From NCBI GenBank assembly GCA_019918135.1, contig WBZZ01003018.1, positions 48,501 to 112,500 of the forward strand: 64,000 bases of DNA. Direction: 5' to 3'. The notes beneath the pieces are model-generated. The model was not told the DNA's origin. It did not search any database and saw nothing but the letters and a program-made list of their open reading frames with translations. This DNA is from Paulinella micropora. Taxonomy: Eukaryota > Cercozoa > Imbricatea > Euglyphida > Paulinellidae. Position numbers and translations under genes: made by a program. Each line of letters opens with the position of its first letter. The first letter of the stretch is position 1. Below are positions 40,200 to 50,941 of this stretch, one piece after another.

Positions 40200-41696
40200 G
40201 TGAGTATTAATTCATCTAAACTAATAATAAAGAATGCTGTTCTGTTTGTTAAGTACCCTTCTACTGTCAAGAGAGTGAGAGTGCTGCCTGTTAGTATAGT
40301 GCCTGCTATGGCGGGTCATGTAAGCTGGGAGCGGACTAAAGCTTTAGCTGACGCCGTAGGCATTAAGCTAGTAGGTAGAGATGGTAGTGTAGAGAGTGCA
40401 AAAGAAGAATGTAGAATGTGTGAGCCATGCATGATTGCCAAAGCCAGCGCGTTGCCTCGATTTGCTTCCAATCATTTGCCGAGAGCAGAGAGAGTGGGAG
40501 AGATGCTGCATTGCGACACGCAAGGCCCGTGGAGAGTCATGTCACGGGAAGGTAGAAGGTATAAATTCACGGTTATGGACGATTTCTCGGGTTATGCTCT
40601 TGATTTCTACTTAAGACATAAAAATGAATTTATATCTTGCATACATAAAGCGATAGCGTTTATTGAGAGACAGACAGAGAGTAAAGTTAAAGTTGTAGTT
40701 TGCGACCAGGAATTCACGGCACCAAGAGAGATAAATGAGAAGTATAGTGACATAATATGGAAAGATGCAGCCACTGCTGATAAAGATGGTAATGCGAGAG
40801 CTGAAAGAATAAACGGGGTGACGGGTGGGCCTGCTCGCGCACTTAGGCAGCATGCTCGATTTCCTCCCAACTTCTGGGCAGAAATGGAACATACAGCCAC
40901 AGTGCTATATAATATATTACCTATTACTAAAGGACAACATAAGGGCACGTCGCCTTACCAATTACTCTTCAAACGAGCACCACCCTTGCATCAATTACGT
41001 CCAATTGGTTGCATGGGAGTGATGCACGTAGGAAAGGTAAATGGTAAAGGATCCATGCCCGGTAAGTTAGTAAAGTTAGTAGGATACGATATGCATCGCA
41101 ATTTATACAGAGTTTGGGATGGACAGAAAGTCTTGTCAGGCGTTAGAAATGTCCGTTTTGATCTTAGTAGGGTAGGTGAGTCGATAGAGCCTCAGGTAGC
41201 TTGGGAAGATGCAACTGAGGGGGAGATAGACCCACAGCCAGAATTTAGCGATGAATCAGACCACAGCAACACACACGGGCTCTTAGACGCCGGGATAGCC
41301 GTAGGAACTAGCCAGGTAGTCGACATAGAGCCCAGTTCCACTGATAGTCCAGTTGCACCATTCCACAGTCCTACCACTACACCGCACGTAGACAGGGAGG
41401 TAGAGGATAAGGTAGAGGCCAAGCTAGAGACTGATCATGAACCTCATGAGGTTGATGCAGTCCAGGGGGAGCAAATAGATGAGCGCATGAGTATAGGGCC
41501 CTTGCCAATAGATATGAACAGCCCACACGCGCAACATGACCCCCCAACACAGTATGTAGAGGGTAAGGCCCCAACCAAGGGAGTAACATGGGAACAGCGA
41601 CAGGATAACAGAAGCGAACATAGTCAGCGGGAAGAGAGTGAGAAAGCAAGTAGATCTACACCGCACATCTACACATCATGTTACAGCGATGATTGA
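40200..41696 (+). CDS. copia integrase (498 codons open)
   Basis: It lies in another frame from the gag-protease ORF, whose TAA is at 40144-40146; the first codon is a GTG, so the true start is upstream or lost. Residues 35-90 carry a zinc-binding region (AMAGHVSWERT, then ECRMCEPCMIAKA). The core has the DDE residues in HCDTQGPWR, VVCDQEFT and DGNARAERIN. The C-terminal module includes LRPIGCMGVMHVGKV and YRVWDGQKVLSG. The last 170 residues form an acidic linker that normally leads into RT, but the frame ends at TGA and no RT follows. Role: insertion of cDNA into the genome. Confidence 0.8.
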   Translation: MSINSSKLIIKNAVLFVKYPSTVKRVRVLPVSIVPAMAGHVSWERTKALADAVGIKLVGRDGSVESAKEECRMCEPCMIAKASALPRFASNHLPRAERVGEMLHCDTQGPWRVMSREGRRYKFTVMDDFSGYALDFYLRHKNEFISCIHKAIAFIERQTESKVKVVVCDQEFTAPREINEKYSDIIWKDAATADKDGNARAERINGVTGGPARALRQHARFPPNFWAEMEHTATVLYNILPITKGQHKGTSPYQLLFKRAPPLHQLRPIGCMGVMHVGKVNGKGSMPGKLVKLVGYDMHRNLYRVWDGQKVLSGVRNVRFDLSRVGESIEPQVAWEDATEGEIDPQPEFSDESDHSNTHGLLDAGIAVGTSQVVDIEPSSTDSPVAPFHSPTTTPHVDREVEDKVEAKLETDHEPHEVDAVQGEQIDERMSIGPLPIDMNSPHAQHDPPTQYVEGKAPTKGVTWEQRQDNRSEHSQREESEKASRSTPHIYTSCYSDD

Positions 41697-43901
41697 CATG
41701 GATGATTGCATTTCACATGAAGAAGCGAGTGAGTGGATGTTTTACATAGTGACTCGTGTTGACGCTTACCCATGAGTGTTTGCTTTTTCCTTGGCGATGC
41801 ATTGACTTATGTGGCAATCACAGTGTGGATTTTGGGGTATTTATTTCTTTCCATCGAGTAGTGCTGTATTTGTAACTGTATGTTTCTATTGCATGCATTT
41901 ATTTTGAGACCCTAGCACTATTACATGCGTGTAGATGTGTACATAAATAACATCTCTTACGTACTAATGGCATGTGTGTTGTCTATATATATGGACGATA
42001 TACATATACATATATATATACATATACTATATATAAATATATATATATATATATAATACAGCCTTAGGTAGTATTTATGTCTGCACTACAAGTCATGTAT
42101 ATAAGATGTTTATGATACGTTTATGCCTTATCGTATGCACCTTAACTAGTATTTGTCTGTATCATGGCCATGTACATGATCTTCTCTTTCCTTAGCTTAT
42201 GGACGGACATGCTATATATATATACATACATATATGCATATATATATGTATGTATATATGCTATATATATATAAAAAATGTATATATATATATATATCGA
42301 TAGTATATGACTTGTGCATTCCTACAGGTATATGACTAGGATATGGCTGGGCATGATCAGACTTTATGGCATATTTGTATCGATATACATATTACATGCA
42401 TATACATATACATATTCACAAAGAAAGGCAATTTACGGGGAAAATATCTTGAAAGTCCGGAAAGTTGTGGAGGTGTGTCTAGGTCACGCGGCGGCGACTA
42501 CGACTGTAGATATTACTCGGGTAGGTATAGGTACATCGTCTCACATCCAGTACTTTCCTGCTTTCATACTTTTTCTTCACTGCTTTCTGACTTGCTGCAT
42601 ATGCTTTCACATATTTGATAAATGACATAAACATTCGATATGTCCATTGCTTGCTTCGTCGATTTGTCGTTGCTGTATGTATATATTGACAGGAGCGATC
42701 GTGGGCAAGGACAGGAGGGCCAAGATCTCAAGACAATTTCCGGGATAGATTCGGGATTTGCAAATTTCCGGGTTGTGTTCGGCGTTTACAAATTATCGGG
42801 TCTATTTCCGGGGTCTGCTTTGTTTTGTTGACTTCCGTGTCCGTTGCATTTACATATCTCGTCTGTTTATTGTGATATCATATAATTTATGTTTTACATA
42901 TCAATATACTTCATATTTTTCTTCTATATATCTGTATATACCTGATGAGTTAGTGTAGGTTGTAGACAGTTCATCTTGGATGGGTCTTCTTGGGATAGTT
43001 TCGAATAGACTTATGTTGCGTTAATTGTATGTAAAGAGAGAGGTGAATGTCCTCTTCACTTATGCGTTGGGGTTATATTCACTTATTCATTCATACTAAT
43101 TAATGAAATATTTACATCGCTATTTAACGTGTCTACTACTTTATTTACTCATATGTACATATTTAACATATTTTCTTTTTGCATATTACTAAGAACTGCA
43201 CGTGTTTGCTTATGGATTGCATGTCTATTTTGTTATGTCGAATTCGTCTTGATATATCAAATACAATTGCATCTACGAAATCACGATGTATTTCTTATAC
43301 ATGCTCACATATAAACATCATCTGTATCGTTGATAATCATATATTCATAACTGACTTTATGATTGCTGCCTTACTACATGTTGATATCTTATATGTGTTG
43401 CCGGATAGTCTATAGCATCGCGAAATAGTCATTAACGCTAGGTTGTGAGCGAAGGCTCGGATTTTGATAAGCTTTCATTTTCTTATCAACGCCCAACTGT
43501 GCTTGAAGGAAGCGATGGGGGATAATGCTTATCCCCCATCACTTCCTTCAAGCACAAAGTCCTTAGTTATCGCCGGTCTTTGCAGTGGGAGACCATGTGG
43601 TGTGCGAAACTATGACTGAATGTATTACCTCTGCCTTCAGCACTTAAATCTCTATCAGTGGCCGGGGCAGTGACTGAGCAAACTGACTTTCTGGTATTAG
43701 CCTAATTGTCTAGTGCCGGAAAGCAGCAACAGGGCATTATCCATATATAGTCTATTTTGAGGTTCTAGAGTAGAGTCACTCCTCAGACATAGTTTTTATT
43801 TACATACATACATTAATTCCTTTTTTTCGTACTTAATACTCCTTTTTGATATCAGCGATAATTAAGTTGTTTGCAAGTTAATTATCTTGATCTAGGGGGA
43901 G
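41697..43901 (+). other. 2.2-kb AT-rich stretch inside the copia element, no gene
   Basis: The sequence is dominated by TA-rich runs (for example 41985-42060 and 42205-42300) and short ORFs without coding character. Reverse transcriptase and RNase H would be expected here. The only notable structure is a long perfect-type hairpin at 43498-43556. Confidence 0.6.
43498..43556. repeat. 28-bp hairpin with 3-base loop
   Basis: The arms 43498-43525 and 43529-43556 are reverse complements with one mismatch; the loop is TGC. The stem includes GGGGGATAA / TTATCCCCC. No T-tract follows, so it is not a standard terminator. It may be a regulatory RNA structure or a small foldback. Confidence 0.85.
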
Positions 43902-44135
43902 TGTTAGACTAATAGATTGTATTAATACGGTAACAAACCGATTCAGTATGACCCGGCCGGTCAGTAGGATGCGTGTCGGTAGAGCTATACCTTCGGACGC
44001 GCCGGACCGTGTTGTTCTGTCTGTGCTGCCTTCAATAAAGCTTGTGGTACGATGCTATCGTGACTGAGGCTGAACCGGTTAGTGGACGGCTTGCTACCTC
44101 TGTACCGGAACAGTATTTAGGTATATGTTCTAACA
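43902..44135 (+). repeat. 3' LTR of the copia element
   Basis: It begins TGTTAGA and ends TCTAACA, a 7-bp perfect inverted terminal pair. It is preceded by a purine tract (43894-43901) and contains AATAAA near 44035. Length 234 bp. No second copy of this LTR was seen in the window. Confidence 0.8.
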
Positions 44136-44519
44136 TTGCATCCTTATTCATTAACCTCCCACGTCACAGTGTAACACCGCGTTAATAGCGTTGATCTGAA
44201 GTGACTTTTTGTAGCAAATGTAGTATCATTTTGAACTGAGGATAAGCAAAATTTGTAAGGAAATTCCATGGAATTTAGCACTGAGTCACTGTTTTTCTAG
44301 TGACTAGGAATTTATGGCAAAATAAGGGAAATTGCACTTATGGATTGGTGTTTGTAGGTATTATATAATATATTTTTGCATTTGTGCAGGTTACGGACGT
44401 AACAAATAGTGTTAGTTGCCAGTGACACTGACATATGTCAAAAGGACACTCCGTTTAAGTTTTATTATTAATAAAAACGGTTTTTCACTCTTGCTTGTTG
44501 TTTGAGTTCAATTCTGACT
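44136..44519 (+). other. intergenic stretch between the copia and gypsy elements
   Basis: No ORF and no clear repeat is visible. A TGTTAG near 44409 and an AATAAAAACGG near 44470 give a faint LTR-like look but no partner was found. Confidence 0.4.
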
Positions 44520-44767
44520 TGTTACAATCCCCGAAGATAGCTCAATAAAAACTCGGTAATACAACCAGACACAAATCCCCAAAAGAGAATGATGTCTCGT
44601 TATATTAGCTCAGTGAAGCCGAAAAGAAAACGGCAACAGACCAAGGTTAAAATGGCATTAGGTCAAATCCGGCCAAACGATATTGAAAATAATGGGAAAA
44701 AACTAGGTGCACCTGACACCAGAAAAAGTGTACTTTTTACCGGCTATCCGGGGGGTGATGCCTACAG
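44520..44767 (-). repeat. gypsy end repeat (LTR or part of LTR), left copy
   Basis: 248 bp beginning TGTTACAATCCCCG on the plus strand, matching 54605-54852 with about three differences. Its outer edge carries TGTTACA. The full LTR may extend further right towards 45.05 kb, since the repeat does not end in a standard TG...CA pair. Confidence 0.7.
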
Positions 44768-45558
44768 TACCCCTTCCCGTTTTTATGACGGAAATATGCA
44801 ATATTTTCGTCATATAATTGCTGATTTCTTTTCTGCACAAACGCTACGGGGTGTCGCAACTAAGTGCATTAACCCACGGATAGACGGTGCAGTGGATATA
44901 TAAAACGCATACGCCAGACACGAGTCAACTATAAATCTCCAGCCTCGTTTTTGTAAATAAAAACTCTCCTTCCACACTTGTTGTCCCCCCCGTAACTTAA
45001 TTCTGAGGCAGTATGTCAAGAACAAATAGTATTACTATTGCAATAAAAGCAGCGTTATAATTTTTCTCCTTCTCCAAAAACACTTCCGATCAGTAAATAC
45101 ATTGTCTTTTAATAACATACCCTTGTATTCAATCGGTTACCTTAATATAGTACTAGGGGGCCAGACCTAATAACTATATCCAAAGCCGGGGTGAGTGAGC
45201 CCGACCATGCGATATGCCGACACAAGTAGAGACGGACCGTGCTGGTATGACGATATTAAGTATATCCAAAGAAAAAAATTTAATATGTCTACTATGAGAA
45301 CATTTTTTGAGAACATCCCTGGATACTTGAAGCAGGGTCGTACCAGGAACACCATCGCTAAACTCACAAGCGATCCCCTTATACGGTGTCGTATCCATTT
45401 GCCGATTGACCCTCGCACTCATATGTTGCGATAAAAATGCCAAGTAACAACAATGGTATAAAAACATTTTAATAAGACATGATCTGACATGGGCACTATG
45501 AGATTAATCCACATGCAGCTTTCAATGTCCAACGCGTGATAAAAGAAAAAAATGTCAC
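44768..45558 (-). other. 3' untranslated part of the gypsy element
   Basis: It lies between the left end repeat and the integrase stop. Short ORFs on both strands show no coding character. It may include the rest of the 3' LTR and the polypurine tract, which could not be placed. Confidence 0.5.
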
Positions 45559-47442
45559 TTACTGCCTTCGTCGCCTTGCGCGAACCCCTTTGCCAGGTGG
45601 CGGGCCGCCAACAAAAGTCAAGTCAAACTTCGACTCCTCCAGAATGTCCCATATTTTGTTAGGGATGGTGCCCAAAGATAAGTCAAAAGGAATGTCAAGC
45701 ACTCCTCTAGGCAGTGACTGAATAGTCCACGCAGTGTGGTCTTTGTCTCGAAGGGTAATAGTATCATCCCATGTCTCGAGATTTTTCGCGTCTTTGTACA
45801 CCGGTAAATATTGTCTAGCTTTTGGATCCTCAACAGGGTCCATGCTTCTCCAAAAATGGAGTACCGGTTGTATCGTTTTTGCTGCTAAGGATCTCTTCGA
45901 TGTCCGTGCTGCCCGTGTAGTCTGCGGGACCGCCACAGCTCGCATGAGATAAAGATATGAGAGAGTGTCATCGGCAACATGAGATTCTGCCGGTCTCAAC
46001 AGATAAAAAGCGTCTCGGACCCACTTGATGGCCGCAATCGCCTCTCCTTCCTTCCATCGCATATGTCGAATGTCCACATTTCCCGCGTTCGGGTTAGTGT
46101 CCTTCTCCCCTCCTCCTCCATGGACATCCGTCGCTCGCGTCGACCTTGCCACCTTCCTCGGTTGGTCGAAAATGAGATCGTTTTGCGCTCTCCTCCTCTG
46201 CGCCTCCGTGAACTTCTCCTTCGTACCGCCGCGGACTATGGGGGCTTTAGACTGAGTCCCCGCCGCGCTTTTGCGGTTTGAGTCTTCCTTACTCTCCTTC
46301 TCGGTCTCCTCCTTCTCCGTGACAGGTGCCCGATAGGCATTCTCCTCCTCTAAGGTATCCTCCTTCTGTATAGGCGGTACCTCTTTGAAGTCCTCCTTCA
46401 TCCGTTTCAACGCCTCCTCAACGGATTCATCCTCAAGTAAGAAGGGGTCATATTTGATCAGCCTTCGAACATTCACAATCTGCACCTTCCCTCTACCCCT
46501 GATCTTATAATTCAGAGGTCCCATCTGTTCCATGATCTGGTATGGTCCTTTCCAGTGGGTAAACAGCTTAGAGCTAACCCCCTTAGGGACTTGAGGATGG
46601 TACAAGAGTACAATATCCCCAACCTGGAAACGGACTTGATCTAAGTGCGCTTGTCGCACTCCTTGTGCGTCAGTCTTTCTGCGCTCCGCCTCCCTGTGCG
46701 CCGCAACTGTTTGTTCCGCCTCCATCTTCGCTCTTAGTCTCATCCCGAACAACTCATCCTCATCTGCCCAAGTGTCTTTTGGATGCAGAAGTGAGGTTGG
46801 GATATTAGGCTCTCGGCCGTAAACCAATTGATATGGCGAGACTGAGCTCCTGGCTCCTCCTAATGCCGATGAGGGTAGACAGTTCATTGCAAAGGCAAAT
46901 GAAGGTGCTGCCTCCACCCAGGCTCTCTGATTCTCCTTCTTCATACAGTACATCTTAAGCGAGGCTTTGAGAGGTCTATGTACCCGCTCGATCTTGCCAT
47001 TCGCTCTCGGGTTATAGGCAGTAACATATTGCCATTTCATCCCGTAGTACTTAGATAGTCTGTCGATGACTTCATTATTAAAGTCAGAACCTCGATCAGA
47101 ACATATCTTTCTAGGCATTCCGATCTGCGAGACGATCCTATCGATCAGAGCCTCCGCAATTGTCTTCCCTGTAGCGTCCTTAACAGGAACAACCCAGACA
47201 TAATTGGTGGCTCGATCTATTGCGGTAAGAAGGTATCTGTACCCTTCTGCCGATTCGGGGAAAGGTCCCACATGATCGATGTGTAAAAATTCAAACATCC
47301 CGGCGTGTAACGGGAATGTACCGATCAGGCCAAAGTTCGCCTTCAGCGGTGTCTTTGTGGTTTTGCATGGGATGCATGCGTCCACTTCCCTGTCTATCTC
47401 CTCCTTCATCCCTTTCCACAAAATCGCCTCGCTATGAACCAA
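45559..47442 (-). CDS. gypsy integrase (main part)
   Basis: 627 codons. The start overlaps the end of the RT frame by about 37 bases, and the zinc-binding domain is split. The His part (AHPGRQRTHW) is in the RT frame and the Cys part (ACIPCKTTK) is here. The core has the catalytic residues in HIDHVGPFPE, KICSDRGSDFN and NGKIERVHR, then YQLVYGREPNIPT. A chromodomain-free C-terminal domain follows with FQVGDIVLLYHPQ and FTHWKGPYQIMEQMG. The last 200 residues are charged and unassigned. Role: cDNA insertion. A frame change or one-base error separates it from RT. Confidence 0.88.
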   Translation of the reverse strand: MVHSEAILWKGMKEEIDREVDACIPCKTTKTPLKANFGLIGTFPLHAGMFEFLHIDHVGPFPESAEGYRYLLTAIDRATNYVWVVPVKDATGKTIAEALIDRIVSQIGMPRKICSDRGSDFNNEVIDRLSKYYGMKWQYVTAYNPRANGKIERVHRPLKASLKMYCMKKENQRAWVEAAPSFAFAMNCLPSSALGGARSSVSPYQLVYGREPNIPTSLLHPKDTWADEDELFGMRLRAKMEAEQTVAAHREAERRKTDAQGVRQAHLDQVRFQVGDIVLLYHPQVPKGVSSKLFTHWKGPYQIMEQMGPLNYKIRGRGKVQIVNVRRLIKYDPFLLEDESVEEALKRMKEDFKEVPPIQKEDTLEEENAYRAPVTEKEETEKESKEDSNRKSAAGTQSKAPIVRGGTKEKFTEAQRRRAQNDLIFDQPRKVARSTRATDVHGGGGEKDTNPNAGNVDIRHMRWKEGEAIAAIKWVRDAFYLLRPAESHVADDTLSYLYLMRAVAVPQTTRAARTSKRSLAAKTIQPVLHFWRSMDPVEDPKARQYLPVYKDAKNLETWDDTITLRDKDHTAWTIQSLPRGVLDIPFDLSLGTIPNKIWDILEESKFDLTFVGGPPPGKGVRARRRRQ

Positions 47443-49694
47443 TGAGTTCTTTGTCGACCCGGATGTGCCAGTAAGGGGCAGTTATGGGCTGCGACATATA
47501 TAAAGCGCCTCAACTTCTCTGGTACCCAGAGAGTCCATTTGTCAGGCTGTGATGCAAATTTGCCATGCTGGCCCTTGTACCACAATAGCCCATCTCTCCA
47601 CGCCATCTCCTTCATCTGATCTTTGATCTGTGGAGTCTTTTTAAGCTCATTAGGGTTCTTGTATAACGTTATGAGCTCCTTGAACTCCGGATCCGTCGCC
47701 TGTTGCTGCCTCCACGCGGTAGGCGAGGCGATATGGATAGTACAGTCCTCCAACCTTACTCCTACCCTTTCCGGGTCTTCATCAAGCTCGCTTCGATTTT
47801 CCTGTGGAGGTTCAGTACAGACCTCAGTCGTCTCCTCCTCTTCTTTTATATTCGCCTTCGCGTTCTCGTATGCGTCATAAGACCACTCAGCGTCTTCGAG
47901 AACATGCGCCTCACAGCATATGCCATATCGTAGACCCGTGCGGTCATAACGAACGCCTCTTGCCATCTGCATCGTCTCTATGTGGCTCACCTCGTATACC
48001 TTGTCCGTGGACAGGTCCATCATCTCCACGGATGATACGAGAGCCGACACCTCCGACTGAAACTCTAGCCTGGAAAGGCTATCAGCGACTACGTTTCGCT
48101 TTCCCGGTAAGTAGACCATCGTGAAATTGAAACATGACAAGAAAGCTTGCCACCGCGCCAAACGGCCGGTTTGTTCATGATTCATCAACCAAAGAAGGTT
48201 GTGATGATCGGTCCTAACCGTGAATAGAGGTCCTCCCCACAAGTATTCTCTGAGCCTCTTGAGAGCCCATACTACTGCCAACGCCTCCCTCTGTCGCGTG
48301 CAGTAATTTCGCTCCGCCGCACACAGCTTTCTACTAATAAACATGATCGGGCGCAACCTTTTCTCCTCATCTTCTTGTTGCAGCACCGCGCCAATCGCAA
48401 ACTTAGATGCATCCGTGTCGACTACGAACGGTTTCGTAAAGTCGGGCATCATAAGTACTAATCCGCCGTCCTTGGGATCTTTATAAATGATATCTTTGAG
48501 CGTATTAAACGCCTGCAAAGCCTCCTCATCCCACTTCTTAAAGTCTCCAAAATCAATCATCTTCTCCAGCTTAGCCCGAGTTGCACCCCAATCGGGTATG
48601 AACTGGCTGTAGTACTGTGCCATCGCAAGAAAAGAGTGTAACTCCGTGCGATTCTTTGGCAACTGTCTACTCATGATCTCCTCCCTCTTTTCGCGCGATA
48701 TCGAGACCCTATTATGAGAAATCTCGTAACCCAAATACGTCACACTTGTCCTGGCAAGCTGACATTTCTTTAGGTTGCATTTCAGGCCAAAAGCTCCGAT
48801 GCGCCTGAAGACATCTGACAAGTGATCGATATGCTCTTCCATTGTGTTAGAGTATACGATGATGTCATCGATGTAACAAAATGCATATTCTCCCGCCTTC
48901 TGTCCTCTCCTTCTCATAAAACCATCCTCCGACTGGTCGTCATATTGACCGCTCAACATCTTCTGCATCGCCTTCTGAAAGAGCCCCGTGGCCTGTTTGA
49001 GTCCCATTGGAAGCACCTTCCACTGGTATATTTCCATACCCACAACGAATGCAGTCAGCCATCTGGATTTCTCGTCCAGTGGTATCTGCCAGAAGCCGTT
49101 CTTAAGGTCAATGACCGAATAGAATTTAGCATTCCGCAGCACCCTTCTGCCTTCTTCTAAGGTCGGCAGAGGATTTCTCTCTTCCTCTAGCACCTTATTC
49201 ACACGGGCATAATTGATCGTCAAGCGCCATTCTCCTCCTGGCTTAGGGACGATCGGTTGAGAGACAATTGAAGATGTAGATCTCTCAATAAAGTCCTCCT
49301 CGAGCAACTGTCTCACATTCTCCTCCGCTATTTTTGCCTCATGTATGCTCAAATTTGCCCTCCGTGGTGCCGGAGATGGCTCCGCACCCGGTATCTTGTG
49401 AATGACAGCAGTGAAGTCATCCGACTTTACACCACCTGCCCGAGGAGGGTCGAAAATTTCTCTGTACGCCTCCATCTTAGCTTTGAGAAACGCCTTCTCT
49501 CTCTCCGAACCCACTCCTTCTTCTAAAATTTTCCGCGCCGCCGCTTGGAAATCTTCCTCCGACATCTTCTTATGCTCCTTGAGGGGCGCTAAGTCCTCCT
49601 CCAAACTCAAATCTTCCTCGGACAAATCGTCTAGTCCCGTTCTTTCATACGTGACTGTGTCCGGCTCATCATCATGACCCAGCCCGACAAGCAT
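47406..49694 (-). CDS. gypsy reverse transcriptase - RNase H
   Basis: 762 codons. The RT domain spans about residues 110-330, with EEDFIERSTSSIVSQPIV, RLTINYARVNKV, YSVIDLKNGFWQIPL, LPMGLKQATGLFQ and the active site FCYIDDIIVYS (near 48870). RNase H follows with FVVDTDASKFAIGAVLQQ, SRKLCAAERNY, TVRTDHHNLLWL and GKRNVVADSLSRL. The C-terminal part leads into the integrase zinc finger. It starts inside the end of the protease frame (64-base overlap). All main catalytic motifs are present, so the domain itself looks functional. Confidence 0.92.
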   Translation of the reverse strand: MLVGLGHDDEPDTVTYERTGLDDLSEEDLSLEEDLAPLKEHKKMSEEDFQAAARKILEEGVGSEREKAFLKAKMEAYREIFDPPRAGGVKSDDFTAVIHKIPGAEPSPAPRRANLSIHEAKIAEENVRQLLEEDFIERSTSSIVSQPIVPKPGGEWRLTINYARVNKVLEEERNPLPTLEEGRRVLRNAKFYSVIDLKNGFWQIPLDEKSRWLTAFVVGMEIYQWKVLPMGLKQATGLFQKAMQKMLSGQYDDQSEDGFMRRRGQKAGEYAFCYIDDIIVYSNTMEEHIDHLSDVFRRIGAFGLKCNLKKCQLARTSVTYLGYEISHNRVSISREKREEIMSRQLPKNRTELHSFLAMAQYYSQFIPDWGATRAKLEKMIDFGDFKKWDEEALQAFNTLKDIIYKDPKDGGLVLMMPDFTKPFVVDTDASKFAIGAVLQQEDEEKRLRPIMFISRKLCAAERNYCTRQREALAVVWALKRLREYLWGGPLFTVRTDHHNLLWLMNHEQTGRLARWQAFLSCFNFTMVYLPGKRNVVADSLSRLEFQSEVSALVSSVEMMDLSTDKVYEVSHIETMQMARGVRYDRTGLRYGICCEAHVLEDAEWSYDAYENAKANIKEEEETTEVCTEPPQENRSELDEDPERVGVRLEDCTIHIASPTAWRQQQATDPEFKELITLYKNPNELKKTPQIKDQMKEMAWRDGLLWYKGQHGKFASQPDKWTLWVPEKLRRFIYVAAHNCPLLAHPGRQRTHWFIARRFCGKG

Positions 49695-50941
49695 ATCAAT
49701 ATGTATTGTATCGGAGCCTTACGGGTGTAGAAACCATCAAAGCATGTGAAAGCTTGAGGTATCAATTTCAACTTGTCCTGGGCTCTGAGCTTTTGCTTGT
49801 ATGCACTGCTCTGCTCCCGAGACCCGAGTCGACAAGCCACCACTAACTGTTGCTTGCGAGAAGGAACAGGTATAGGATGATCAATAAGCCGGTCCCTTAT
49901 CTCCTGTGCCCAGATCGCCTTCTCATTGTATGGCAGAATGACAGTATACGGCTTGTTACTCTCAAATAGAGTCCGTAGACACTTTTTCACTTCAGTTAAT
50001 GAGCGCGGCCAGGTAGGCACATCGCCCCAAAAGTTCGTGATAAAAGTTTTAATGTCATCCGCTGGAGTATCGGGGATACGCCCCTTCCTCCTTGGCACAA
50101 ACGCCTCTCTCTTCTCATCTGACACCTTCGCATGGTAACAGTAGCCATTAGTAATATGGACATCTGCCCCGCCACCTTCTGCGAATCTGGCCAACGACGG
50201 GCACTGTTTCGCAACACATATTATCTCCTCATTACGCGCTACGACTAAGTCATCAATAGACTTTCTGTCCCATGCGGGAATCGTAACCGTATACGCCTGC
50301 ATCTCCGTCTCCCAATTGTCGGTCCAGGTCAGTTCCTCCGGCACTGTGACATAGGGGTGTACATAGGCTTCAGTTGCCTCATGTACGAAGGCCAACTTTT
50401 TCCTCTCCGTTGCTAGACTCAGCTCAAAAGCCTCGTATGAGTCAGTAGCAGTCATCGGATTAATATCCTCCTCCTCTCCATTCTTCACTCCATAAATCAC
50501 CCGCCGTGCGGCGCAATCGATCACAGCCCCCATCGTAGCCAATTGATCATACGACAGCAGGATTGAACCGTGGTAATCGGGGACAACATAGAGGTCCGCA
50601 CGATATACTCGACCGGATTTCAATTTGAAAATTAATGTGACGATGCCCGTAATTTCCGTACGGCTGCCTACCCCTTTTAGGGTCCCCTTTGTTTTTCTAA
50701 TGTTTTTGTCCACCCATGTCCGGTGACTATTCAAAAACTTCTGGCAGACAATATTAATATTCGCCATCGTATCATTACCAACTTTTAATGTGGTTTGTAA
50801 AGTTTCACAAAAGAGGTCAGTGTAGCATAGCGCGTCTGGTCTATGTAAACTAGCCGCTAGCACATGAATTTTTCGTTCTAGGGTTTTGAGTCTAAGCTCA
50901 AGTTCCTTGTCCTCTTCTCGTTCTCCCCCCTTTTCCGCCAA
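49631..50941 (-). CDS. gypsy aspartic protease region
   Basis: 436 codons. Around residues 50-150 lies a retropepsin-like domain: KVGNDTMANINIVCQKF at the catalytic position, where D-T-M replaces the usual D-T/S-G, then VPDYHGSILLSYDQLATMG and VIDCAARRVIYG, matching the second half of the fold. The remaining 280 residues are an unassigned spacer. The frame overlaps the preceding short ORF by 64 bases, so expression would need a frameshift or the break is a mutation. Confidence 0.7.
   Translation of the reverse strand: MAEKGGEREEDKELELRLKTLERKIHVLAASLHRPDALCYTDLFCETLQTTLKVGNDTMANINIVCQKFLNSHRTWVDKNIRKTKGTLKGVGSRTEITGIVTLIFKLKSGRVYRADLYVVPDYHGSILLSYDQLATMGAVIDCAARRVIYGVKNGEEEDINPMTATDSYEAFELSLATERKKLAFVHEATEAYVHPYVTVPEELTWTDNWETEMQAYTVTIPAWDRKSIDDLVVARNEEIICVAKQCPSLARFAEGGGADVHITNGYCYHAKVSDEKREAFVPRRKGRIPDTPADDIKTFITNFWGDVPTWPRSLTEVKKCLRTLFESNKPYTVILPYNEKAIWAQEIRDRLIDHPIPVPSRKQQLVVACRLGSREQSSAYKQKLRAQDKLKLIPQAFTCFDGFYTRKAPIQYILICLSGWVMMMSRTQSRMKERD

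Larger units (their letters stand above)
38251..44135 (+). mobile_element. Ty1/copia element, 5'-truncated and lacking RT
   Basis: The element joins the capsid gene at about 38250 without a 5' LTR. It contains gag, an aspartic protease, integrase, a long AT-rich non-coding stretch and a 3' LTR preceded by a purine tract (AGGGGGA). No reverse transcriptase or RNase H is recognisable between integrase and LTR. The element is therefore incomplete and non-autonomous. Confidence 0.75.

Noticed and set aside
44589..44903. Plus-strand ORF starting MMSRYISSVKPKRKRQQ, repeated at 54674
   Set aside because: It lies in the gypsy end repeats, which read on the minus strand; the ORF differs after the repeat border and has no recognised domain.
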